A stretch of DNA of 64,000 nucleotides. It comes from Blautia luti. Lineage in GTDB: Bacteria; Bacillota; Clostridia; Lachnospirales; Lachnospiraceae. The notes beneath the pieces are model-generated. The model had not been told where the DNA came from and did not search any database. It was given only the letters and a program-made list of their open reading frames with translations. Below, piece by piece: positions 17,251 to 24,483 of the stretch; the stretch's first letter is position 1; the number at the start of each line of letters is the position of its first letter. The stretch covers positions 124,001 to 188,000 of the forward strand of contig NZ_JAAITI010000003.1 in NCBI RefSeq assembly GCF_013304735.1, read 5' to 3'. The translations under genes were made by a program, and so were the position numbers.

Positions 17251-18102
17251 CTACCTCAGATTGATTTCTCCGTCATCGTAGATCAGCGGGAGAAGCATGC
17301 GGATCTCGGTTCCCATTCCTTCCGAACTGAACACATGCAGTCCGTAATCTTCTCCAAACAGCAGCTTAATGCGGCTGTTTACATTGGGAAGTGCAATACC
17401 ACCCTTTCGGTTCCTGCCATCTCCAAAGCGTTTCCTGGTACGGTTCTGCGCAGAAAAGATTTCGTTGAGTTTCTCCATCTGTTCGGTATCCATACCTACA
17501 CCATCATCCTTTACATAAATATAAAGAACATTTCGGCTGCTTTCCACTACCACCTTCACGGTTCCCTCTCCTGTCTTTTCTTCCAGGCCATGGGCAACCG
17601 CATTTTCCACAAGAGGCTGCAGCACAAGCCTTGGCATCCTGGCGCTTAAGAGCTCCTCATCGTTCAGTTCCAGTTCCAGATTCATCCGATCACCGAAGCG
17701 GAATTTCTGAATGGTAAAATAATCTTCCACATTTTCCAGCTCATCAGACAAGGTCACAAGCCGTTCCACATCCGTGATGGTATAACGGAAAAAGGTAGCC
17801 AGCGCTTCTGTGGTATCTGCAATCTGATCCACACCTGCGATCAGGGCATCCGCACGTATGGCTTCCAGGGTATTATAAAGAAAATGAGGATTGATCTGGT
17901 TCTGCAGTGCCAGATACTCCGCCTGCTTCTGTTGAAAACGCATTTCCGGTCCGGCCTCCGTGATGCTTGTGATATCCCTGCAGAATTCTTCCAGCTCTCT
18001 GCATGACGACCAGTCCTCCCGAAGCACATTTTCCAAATTTCGATTTTTATGAAACTGCTTCAGTTTTTTAATAAAACGAATGTATGTCATAAAACGGCTC
18101 AT
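17251..18102 (-). CDS. YesM/LytS-type sensor histidine kinase lacking membrane segments
   Basis: A 283-residue kinase with the His_kinase core: phospho-acceptor His73 in NQINPHFLYNTLEAIRA, N box in LVLQPLVENAVAHG, and nucleotide-binding VKDDGVGMD with GGIALPNVNSRI. There is no clear transmembrane or extracellular sensing domain, unlike typical YesM proteins of about 550 residues, so sensing must be cytoplasmic or through a partner. It follows the response regulator by 21 bases with GGAGG upstream. The pair probably controls the ABC/isomerase genes downstream. Confidence 0.9.
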   Translation of the reverse strand: MSRFMTYIRFIKKLKQFHKNRNLENVLREDWSSCRELEEFCRDITSITEAGPEMRFQQKQAEYLALQNQINPHFLYNTLEAIRADALIAGVDQIADTTEALATFFRYTITDVERLVTLSDELENVEDYFTIQKFRFGDRMNLELELNDEELLSARMPRLVLQPLVENAVAHGLEEKTGEGTVKVVVESSRNVLYIYVKDDGVGMDTEQMEKLNEIFSAQNRTRKRFGDGRNRKGGIALPNVNSRIKLLFGEDYGLHVFSSEGMGTEIRMLLPLIYDDGEINLR

Positions 18103-18123
18103 TGCACTCTCACAGGCCTCCTC

Positions 18124-19731
18124 CTATTGATACATTTTCTTATAATCGGACGGGCTGATCCCGGCATTCTTTTTGAACAATCTGGAAAAATATTTCAGGT
18201 CCTGATAGCCTACAGCCTCTGCCACATCATTCACAGACATCTCACCACTGCAGAGGAGCTGTTTTGCCTTGTTCATGCGAAGCTCTGTCACATAGTCCAG
18301 AAAGTTCTTCCCTGTTTCCTTCTTGAAAACCGAAGAAAAATATGTAGCGTTAAATCCGATGTGTTTACTTACATCTTCCAGCTTCAGAGGCTCCAGGTAA
18401 TGCTCCTGGATATATTTTCTGGCTTCTGTGATGGGTTTCTGCTCTTTTGTTTCTTTTTTCTTCTCAAAGTTTTCGATCAGATCGGAAATATATTCTCTCA
18501 GGAAACCAAACGCCTCGGAGGTTGTGGTACACCTGTAAAATCCATAGATCAGATCTTTTCGGATTTTGTCGATATCCAGTTTTTCATTCTGACGGATTCC
18601 TGTGAGGACTGCATCGGAAATTTCCATATAGCAGTCATAGATCTGACTTCCGGATGCCCTGCGAGCTGTCATGATCCCTTCTGTTCTGGCAACCTCCATG
18701 GAGATTTTTTTGCTGTCCAGATATTCTCCGATCTCCTGGAAATATTTCCGTTCCTCCGGAAGCATCTCATAATCTTCCCTTGTCTCATTGTCGCCGGCAT
18801 CCCAGGAAAGCCAGCCGCCTTTTCCACCGGTGATGCGATTCTTGCAGAGCTGTACGGCTTCTTTCATGGACTGTGGAAGCTCCTGGATCCTGTGTTTTTC
18901 GCCACCCATTGCCATGGTGACAATGATTCCCCAGAAAAGATCTCTCTGATTTTCAATCTCTCTGCGGACTCGTGTAAGAAACTGGCGCAGCTGTACCGGA
19001 TCATACTTTTCCTTATAGATCACAACCATGATCCCCTCCGCATGAACAGCCGCCGCAGATTCATCCGCAAACTGTTCCAGCGCTTTCTGAACTACAGACA
19101 GCGACCGTTTCATCATGATCCTGTATGCATCCCCATGTTCTTCCGCAGAAGGAATATCCGGTTTTATAATGATCACCTGATAAGTGCCTTCATGAAAATC
19201 ACAGCCATATTCCTGATTCAGGCTTTCATAACCGTTCAGCTCCCTGTTTTCCTGTGCGTATTCCCGCAGATTATCTACCAGCTGTTCCCGTTTCTTCCAC
19301 TCGTTTTCACGAAGCTGCCGGTCCACAGACGCTGTCCAGTTATCCAGACGTCTCTTTTTCTCCTCTTCCTCACGGATTCGGATGAGAAGCTGCGTCAGTT
19401 CTTCCGCATTTACCGGTTTCAGAAGATAATCGGTCACTCCGTATTTCAGCGCAGTCTGTGCGTACTCAAACTGCCGGTACCCGCTTACCACGATAAAAAC
19501 CAGATCCGGCCGCAGTTCCTTTGCCCGCCGGATGAGCTCCATTCCATCCACTCCCGGCATCCGGATATCTGTCATCAGAACATCCGGCTTTTCTTCCTCA
19601 ATAAGCTGAAGTGCTCTTTCCCCGTCATTGGCAGTTCCCGCGATCTGGTACCCCAGTTTTTCCCAGTCCACAATCTTCTGCAACAAAAGATTTACCTTCG
19701 GCTCATCATCTGCAATGATTACTTTCAGCAT
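18124..19731 (-). CDS. YesN-type response regulator with AraC DNA-binding domain
   Basis: The 535-residue protein has a receiver domain at 1-120 (acidic pocket Asp8-Asp9, phospho-acceptor Asp55 in LMTDIRMPG, Lys105 in DYLLKPVN), a long middle region of about 300 residues, and two AraC-type helix-turn-helices at about 435-535 (LKLEDVSKHIGFNATYFSSV and MSVNDVAEAVGYQDLKYFS). It is the first gene of the locus and pairs with the kinase downstream. GGGGGAAATT precedes the ATG. Confidence 0.94.
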   Translation of the reverse strand: MLKVIIADDEPKVNLLLQKIVDWEKLGYQIAGTANDGERALQLIEEEKPDVLMTDIRMPGVDGMELIRRAKELRPDLVFIVVSGYRQFEYAQTALKYGVTDYLLKPVNAEELTQLLIRIREEEEKKRRLDNWTASVDRQLRENEWKKREQLVDNLREYAQENRELNGYESLNQEYGCDFHEGTYQVIIIKPDIPSAEEHGDAYRIMMKRSLSVVQKALEQFADESAAAVHAEGIMVVIYKEKYDPVQLRQFLTRVRREIENQRDLFWGIIVTMAMGGEKHRIQELPQSMKEAVQLCKNRITGGKGGWLSWDAGDNETREDYEMLPEERKYFQEIGEYLDSKKISMEVARTEGIMTARRASGSQIYDCYMEISDAVLTGIRQNEKLDIDKIRKDLIYGFYRCTTTSEAFGFLREYISDLIENFEKKKETKEQKPITEARKYIQEHYLEPLKLEDVSKHIGFNATYFSSVFKKETGKNFLDYVTELRMNKAKQLLCSGEMSVNDVAEAVGYQDLKYFSRLFKKNAGISPSDYKKMYQ

Positions 19732-19844
19732 AATTTCCCCCAGATATGTTTCCTTTTATTTCAGCAAAAATAACTGTTATATATTACAGAAATTATATCA
19801 CGCACCTTATATTTTTTCATCCAGATTATATTACAAAATATTTC

Positions 19845-19885
19845 AGAAAAACAGGCCGGAAAGACTGATGATTGTCTTTCCGGCC
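19845..19885 (-). terminator. Terminator after the AP2/zinc-ribbon gene
   Basis: Twelve-base perfect stem GGCCGGAAAGAC (19854-19865) with GTCTTTCCGGCC (19874-19885), followed on the minus strand by TGTTTTTCTG. Confidence 0.88.
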
Positions 19886-19900
19886 TGTTCTGATTTCTGT

Positions 19901-20869
19901 TTATTTATGGACCGGTAACTCCATCTGCCGGTTCATGTTTGTGATTACCTGAAACTCTCCGTTTACCCTCTCAATTTCGTATACCAGTGGATGTTCTTCG
20001 GCCCACTTCGGATCTTTTTCCGCAAGGCTGTTCCAGGTATACCAGGCCTGGACAAAACCTCCGTGAATGGTATTTTCTGCTTCCAGGCGTGCCTGTACTG
20101 CATCTTCATAATTCTTAAATGTTCCTATATAAAATCTCTTCCCCTTAAATCCTATGGTGGCACGGTACTTTCCATTATTCATATGGTAGATTCCACGAAA
20201 ACCGCTGGTATTGTCACTGCGGTGTTTTCTCTTTTCCAGCATTTCCACGCAGGTTCCATCAACCATATGAAGCTGCCCCGGAAGTTCTTTCCAGATTTCC
20301 TGGCGCAGGCAGCCACAACTTTTGTAATTGCCGTGAAGAAGCCCGTCTTCTGTGACCTCCACTTCATTTCCACAGTCGCAGCGGCAATGCCAGAATACTG
20401 AGCCTTTTTTGCTCCGTTTATCTGTGTGGTAAAGCGCAGTCAGACGTCCGAATTTCTGGCCGCTGATATCTGTGACTCCCCTTCCCTTTTCGTAACGACT
20501 GCAGCCACAGCTGGTACACTTTCCAGCTTTCAGCGCATGTGCGGTAACGATATGGATATTTCCACAGTCACAGCGGCATTCCCATCTGGTTCTTCCGTTC
20601 TGGCTCCGAATCCTTCTTACTGCCACAAGTTTCCCGAATCTCTGACCTGTAAGGTCTTCTGCCACCGGTCCACGTCTGGCCGTTTTTTCCAGAATACATC
20701 CACAGTTATCCACGGTTCCTCTCACCAGACGCCTTGTATTTACTTTTATTTCATTCCCGCAGTCACAACGGCACAGCCACATAATGTACCGGTTCTCACG
20801 TTCATCCAGTCTTTTCAGCACAGTCAGATGTCCAAATCTCTGGCCTTCCAGCTCAAGTCCCCTGTTCAT
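19901..20869 (-). CDS. DNA-binding protein with three zinc-ribbon repeats and an AP2-like domain
   Basis: The 322-residue protein carries three copies of a roughly 60-residue unit of the form G-Q-x-F-G-x-L, then W-x-C-x-CDCGN, then a CGC pair (about residues 5-60, 70-125, 135-195). Each has two Cys pairs that would bind zinc. After them, about 210-265, comes an AP2-like fold (SGFRGIYHMNNGKYRATIGF and RFYIGTFKNYEDAVQARLEA). Such AP2 units usually accompany homing endonucleases of phages, but no nuclease motif is present, so it is probably a DNA-binding regulator or a domesticated relic. The start at 20869 is chosen because AAGGG is nine bases upstream; the ATG at 20878 directly abuts it. A terminator separates it from the pilus genes. 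Confidence 0.75.
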   Translation of the reverse strand: MNRGLELEGQRFGHLTVLKRLDERENRYIMWLCRCDCGNEIKVNTRRLVRGTVDNCGCILEKTARRGPVAEDLTGQRFGKLVAVRRIRSQNGRTRWECRCDCGNIHIVTAHALKAGKCTSCGCSRYEKGRGVTDISGQKFGRLTALYHTDKRSKKGSVFWHCRCDCGNEVEVTEDGLLHGNYKSCGCLRQEIWKELPGQLHMVDGTCVEMLEKRKHRSDNTSGFRGIYHMNNGKYRATIGFKGKRFYIGTFKNYEDAVQARLEAENTIHGGFVQAWYTWNSLAEKDPKWAEEHPLVYEIERVNGEFQVITNMNRQMELPVHK

Positions 20870-20883
20870 ATTCTTCATCCCTT

Positions 20884-20932
20884 ACAAAAAACAGCGGTAC
20901 GGTAGAAAATTTTTTTCGGCCGCACCGCTGTT
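20884..20932 (-). terminator. Terminator of the pilus operon
   Basis: Stem AACAGCGGT (20890-20898) with ACCGCTGTT (20924-20932), followed on the minus strand by TTTTTTG. It lies between the ancillary pilin and the zinc-ribbon/AP2 gene. Confidence 0.85.
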
Positions 20933-20938
20933 CAGATT

Positions 20939-21661
20939 TTATTTTTTATCCGTCTTCTGTTTTTTTCTGGCAAAACCGATTATAAGTAATACCGCACATC
21001 CGGAAACGCAGATTACTGCGATCCATTTTCCGATATTGGTATTATCACCGGTTTTTGGCATGGATTTTACATGACAAGCAGTTGGGTTGCTGCCAGTTTT
21101 ATCTGGAGTCGTTGTCACCGGAGTTGCCGGTGTACTGGTCGGTGTATATGCAGGAGACGGTGTCGGTGTATTTTCCGGCGTTGGTGTTGGTGTGTCCGCA
21201 GGATCATAGGTATTCACAAATGTGATGTCCTGTTTTTCACTGACCATCTGCGCATCTGTATGTGCGGCAACAACCGCTTCCAGCTCGCCGGAGTCTCCGT
21301 TTGTTACTGTCACTTTTACGTAATAAACGGTGGAGTCATAATGGCCTTTTTTCAGGCTGCCCGGCTGCTGGGAAACTGTGTAGCAGTACACACCCGGCAC
21401 AGAATAGCTCACTGCCGGAAATTCCGCTTTCCCGGCTCCTGTTACTGTCAATATGTTTTCTTCCGGCATGGGCGCTTCGTCCTCACCCTGAAGAATGATC
21501 GTATAAGTTTCGTCCGGAGATGGCTTCTCACCTGACAATTCCACGCTGACAGGAATCTTTACTTCCGCAACTCCAGCTGCCATAGCTGAAATCGGAAAAA
21601 CTGTCAGGCACAGAACCGCAAGCAGGAGCACTGCCGGAAATTTTCGTATATTCGTCTTCAT
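20939..21661 (-). CDS. Ancillary pilin with Spy0128-type domain and MPKTG sorting signal
   Basis: The 240-residue protein has a signal peptide (about 1-29, ending AMAA), one pilin isopeptide-linkage domain at about 30-150 (ending ITFVNTYD, the usual last strand with its Asn), a Thr/Pro-rich linker (repeats of TPTP, about 152-185) that would span the wall, the sorting motif MPKTG at 201-205, a membrane helix and the tail ARKKQKTDKK. Its classic LPXTG-like signal differs from the IPDTG/VDTG signals of the other two pilus proteins. It is the last gene of the operon, seven bases after the sortase, and suggests a wall-anchored base subunit. Confidence 0.85.
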   Translation of the reverse strand: MKTNIRKFPAVLLLAVLCLTVFPISAMAAGVAEVKIPVSVELSGEKPSPDETYTIILQGEDEAPMPEENILTVTGAGKAEFPAVSYSVPGVYCYTVSQQPGSLKKGHYDSTVYYVKVTVTNGDSGELEAVVAAHTDAQMVSEKQDITFVNTYDPADTPTPTPENTPTPSPAYTPTSTPATPVTTTPDKTGSNPTACHVKSMPKTGDNTNIGKWIAVICVSGCAVLLIIGFARKKQKTDKK

Positions 21662-21668
21662 CCCCTCC

Positions 21669-22442
21669 TTACGTCTCCGGCGAATAAGGTTTCATTACCG
21701 CCAGAAGAACTGTTCTTGCATCTGTAAATTCCGAAGAGCAGGTTGACATTGCCAGTATCTGAGAAAAATCTTCGGACTTTCCAATCTGATCCATGGTTTT
21801 CTGATGGATATTTTCTGCATTCTTTCTGACAAAATCCACAAGCCCGCTGGTGTCTGCCTGCCATTTCCCACTGTTAAAAATTGAATCCTCAGAAGCGGAA
21901 ACCTGCATACATGCAAAAATTTCCAGCTTGTAGGAACGGTCAAGGAGAATCAGGGTGCCTGTGGTGTTTTTGTCAAAAAACTTCTTTTTTCTATAGAGAT
22001 CCAGATCACCAAACATCTTGTGGTTGGCCATGTGATGGCCATACAGCAGGGAATATTTTCCCTGGAATGTGTTATCACAGCCTGAATCCAGGAAGATGCT
22101 TCCTGACAGTGCAAAATCGCCGTATACATCGGTGTTGATGTAGGTCAGGTTATCTTCTCCCTGTAGAATCGGATAATCAATTTTTGTATGATCCAGTGTG
22201 ATCCATCCGCAGACATCCGGATTAATCTTTCGAAGTTCCTCAAAAGAAGCTCCCCCATCCTTCTGTTCCGGGTCCGGCTTCAGTTTCATAAGCTCAGACT
22301 GAACATCATCCACGGCTGCATAAACCTGTGCATTATCCCAGAGTGCGTATCCGGAATATGCCGCTGCAAGGATCAGAAACAATGCCACAATGGCAGTGAT
22401 CAGAGAGTTGGCTGCTTTCAGGAAAAACTTAGATGCGTTCAT
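21669..22442 (-). CDS. srtB: Class B sortase (pilus-type)
   Basis: A 257-residue membrane transpeptidase. One N-terminal membrane helix (about 12-34) is followed by a sortase domain: NPDVCGWITLDHTKIDYPIL, catalytic His136 in YGHHM, catalytic Cys235 in MSTCSS and Arg243 in TDARTVLLA. The WI-x-I-x-YPIL start and STCS are class B features. It is the only sortase in the window and lies between the backbone and ancillary pilins, so it probably both polymerises the pilins and/or anchors the fibre. It starts 30 bases after the backbone pilin with AGGAGG upstream. Confidence 0.93.
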   Translation of the reverse strand: MNASKFFLKAANSLITAIVALFLILAAAYSGYALWDNAQVYAAVDDVQSELMKLKPDPEQKDGGASFEELRKINPDVCGWITLDHTKIDYPILQGEDNLTYINTDVYGDFALSGSIFLDSGCDNTFQGKYSLLYGHHMANHKMFGDLDLYRKKKFFDKNTTGTLILLDRSYKLEIFACMQVSASEDSIFNSGKWQADTSGLVDFVRKNAENIHQKTMDQIGKSEDFSQILAMSTCSSEFTDARTVLLAVMKPYSPET

Positions 22443-22472
22443 ACTGCCTCCTCTCTGCTGCCTGAATAATCA

Positions 22473-23447
22473 TTAGTCTTCGAATTTGCGTCTTCTGGTG
22501 ATGAATGCTGCACCTGCGATTACGATTACACCTGCGAATACGAGGATGTATGGGAGGGTTGTGAGGTTGACGCCTGTGTCGACGTTGCCAGTTCTAGTAT
22601 TGGTAAATTCTACTTTCTGATCAGCAGCATTTACAGTACTGTCGTCACCATTTCTTGTTGTGGTATATCCTGCAGCAGCTGTCTCAGTAACAGTATAGCT
22701 TACTCCATATGGGAGATTTTTAATGCTAATTGTATCACCATGTTTCAGTTTGAAAGTTGTCTCTTCGCCAATTTTAATAGATGTAGGATTACTTGCACCT
22801 TCACTTCCACCTGTTACAGCATAAGACTCTTCATATGTTTTTCCTTCTACACCTCTTAAAGTTACTTTGAACTCGAAATACTTATCTTTATCACCAAGAT
22901 TACCTTCAACAGTTTTGGAAATATCTAATGTTCCTGCAGAATAGGTGTTTACAAATGAATCAGATTTTTTTCCTGTTGATTCTGTATGAACTGCTGCAAT
23001 ACGAAGTTTTCCATTTGTCCCATTAACTACTGTTACTTTCAGTTTAATATCATTTCCGTAATAATTAACACCTGCTTTTGTTCCTGCAACTTCCCGTAAT
23101 GTATACTCATAAATACCAACATTGTCATAAGCAGGCAATGCAACTGTTATATTTCCTGTTGTTCCATCAACAGTTGCTGCTCCCTTTGCAAATTCAGCAC
23201 CTGTAATTGTTCCAAGATCTGGAGCCGTAGTTGCCTCGCTGTCTGATACACTACCTTTCCCTACCTGCTCTAATGTGAAAGTTTCTGCTGGAGAAGTCGT
23301 ACCTTCATTTGTAAGCATGTAAACCTTCTTAACAGTAACAGTTTCCTGATCTGTAGGTGTAGTATCTGCCGCAAACGCCGTACTTCCCATGGTAAACATG
23401 GTGGCTGCTGCGATCAAACATGCTAACAGTTTCTTTGTCTTTTTCAT
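22473..23447 (-). CDS. Backbone pilin with Spy0128-type domains and VDTG sorting signal
   Basis: The 324-residue secreted protein has a signal peptide (about 1-26), a first pilin domain at about 30-170 ending SFVNTYSAG, and a second (DUF7601-like) at about 172-283 (TLDISKTVEGNLGDKDKYF, ending VEFTNTR). Each ends in the F-x-N-T strand carrying the isopeptide Asn. The sorting region reads NVDTGVNLTTLPYI at 288-301, then a membrane helix and RRRKFED. It has a variant motif (VDTG) with conserved NL and PYI after it, matching the tip protein. Very strong AGGAGG ribosome site and its position directly before the sortase suggest the main shaft subunit. Confidence 0.87.
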   Translation of the reverse strand: MKKTKKLLACLIAAATMFTMGSTAFAADTTPTDQETVTVKKVYMLTNEGTTSPAETFTLEQVGKGSVSDSEATTAPDLGTITGAEFAKGAATVDGTTGNITVALPAYDNVGIYEYTLREVAGTKAGVNYYGNDIKLKVTVVNGTNGKLRIAAVHTESTGKKSDSFVNTYSAGTLDISKTVEGNLGDKDKYFEFKVTLRGVEGKTYEESYAVTGGSEGASNPTSIKIGEETTFKLKHGDTISIKNLPYGVSYTVTETAAAGYTTTRNGDDSTVNAADQKVEFTNTRTGNVDTGVNLTTLPYILVFAGVIVIAGAAFITRRRKFED

Positions 23448-23553
23448 AAGAAAATCCTCCTAGAAATATAAATTTATTTATAAGCTCATAAAAAAGCAGC
23501 TTATACATTTTGACTGTGTTGTTCTCCCGTAAATGGAAGAACCGTTCCGTTTT

Positions 23554-24102
23554 TTACAGTTCCCTTCTTCGAAGTATGGTGATTACTTTTGCCTTCACAT
23601 CCTCTGTGGAGATGGGGCCGAATTCCCGGCTGTCTTTTGCCTGTGTCCGGTAATCTCCCAGAATAAATACACTGCCTTCCGGAACTGTATAGGGATATGT
23701 GATCCCTTCCTTTGCATATGTAGGAAATGCAATTTCTCCTGTCTGGGCCGTTCCGTTTACGAGAAGCGTTCCTGTGTCATCCATTGTAACCACATCCGTC
23801 TCGCATCCCAGAATACGTCCCACATGAGTTTTGCCGCCGGCTTCATAGACGACGACATCATTTTTTGCAAAATTCTGTTCCATCCGAAAACCGATGAGAA
23901 GATCTCCGGCGTCCACTGCCGGAAACATTTCGTTGTCCGGTGCCTGGCCTATAAGAAAAACCTGTGTAAACAGCAGCCAGCCAACGGCCACGATCAACAC
24001 GATCCGCCAGAAAAGACGGATGTAGCCTTCCTTTATTTCTGTAGAATATCTTCTTTTCCGGATTGTCTGAGAACAGGTTTGATCTTTTTCAGCACGCATC
24101 AC
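23554..24102 (-). CDS. Signal-peptidase-like pilus assembly protein (SipA-like), catalytic residues absent
   Basis: The 182-residue protein has one membrane helix (about 32-52) and a type I signal peptidase fold (VFILGDYRTQAKDSREFG is the conserved GDNR-type region). The catalytic serine position of S-M-x-P is Glu58 (DNEMFP), and the general-base lysine position (VKR in active enzymes) is Gly95 (VGRILG). Both catalytic residues are therefore replaced. This is the pattern of SipA/LepA of streptococcal pilus islands, which is needed for pilus polymerisation but is not a peptidase. The start overlaps the preceding stop (ATGA). Placed between the tip and backbone genes, a chaperone role in pilus assembly is the best inference. 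Confidence 0.85.
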   Translation of the reverse strand: MMRAEKDQTCSQTIRKRRYSTEIKEGYIRLFWRIVLIVAVGWLLFTQVFLIGQAPDNEMFPAVDAGDLLIGFRMEQNFAKNDVVVYEAGGKTHVGRILGCETDVVTMDDTGTLLVNGTAQTGEIAFPTYAKEGITYPYTVPEGSVFILGDYRTQAKDSREFGPISTEDVKAKVITILRRREL

Positions 24103-24470
24103 CCCCGCACCTCTTCCCCGGAGCTGTCTGCCTTTTCTTTTCCGGCATCCTGCCCGGTATTCCTGCTTTCAGCAAGTTTCTTATATTTGCGAATCACGGC
24201 ATTGCAGCTTCTCTGGTGGTCGGCAAGGAGTGCATCGTAACGTGCACGTTCTGCGCTTAAGGATGTCTCGTAGATCTGGTTCAGCTCTTCCAGCTTTTTC
24301 CAGAGCTGGATCTCATCCACTCCACCAAACAGTACCTTCCGGAACTTTACTTCCTGAAACCACTGTCTCAGCTTTTCCTGCTCATGATTTAACGCCTTTG
24401 TATTTGTTTCCGGAAGCCGCTCCGGCTGTGCATTGCGGCTCCCTTTCTTTGCTGTCTTTTTTTCCTTCAT
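24099..24470 (-). CDS. Small helical/coiled-coil protein of the pilus operon
   Basis: The 123-residue product starts MKEKKTAKKG, has no signal peptide or membrane segment, and is almost entirely charged helix. A recognisable stretch reads FRKVLFGGVDEIQLWKKLEE, followed by a heptad-rich segment LNQIYETSLSAERARYDALL at about 68-88. The GG-DE turn before a coiled coil resembles DivIVA-like N-termini, but I cannot assign it to a family. Start 24470 follows GGGCGG; it is 13 bases downstream of the tip gene stop and overlaps the SipA-like gene by ATGA, so it is translated with the pilus proteins. A cytoplasmic scaffold for localised assembly is speculation. Confidence 0.65.
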   Translation of the reverse strand: MKEKKTAKKGSRNAQPERLPETNTKALNHEQEKLRQWFQEVKFRKVLFGGVDEIQLWKKLEELNQIYETSLSAERARYDALLADHQRSCNAVIRKYKKLAESRNTGQDAGKEKADSSGEEVRG

Positions 24471-24483
24471 CGCATGTCCGCCC

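Noticed and set aside
18049-19773. Long plus-strand open frame opposite the response regulator
   Set aside because: Antisense shadow of a clear YesN-type regulator; composition (many Phe, His, Cys) is typical of non-coding frames.
23554-24102. Active signal peptidase I
   Set aside because: Both catalytic positions are changed (Glu58, Gly95).
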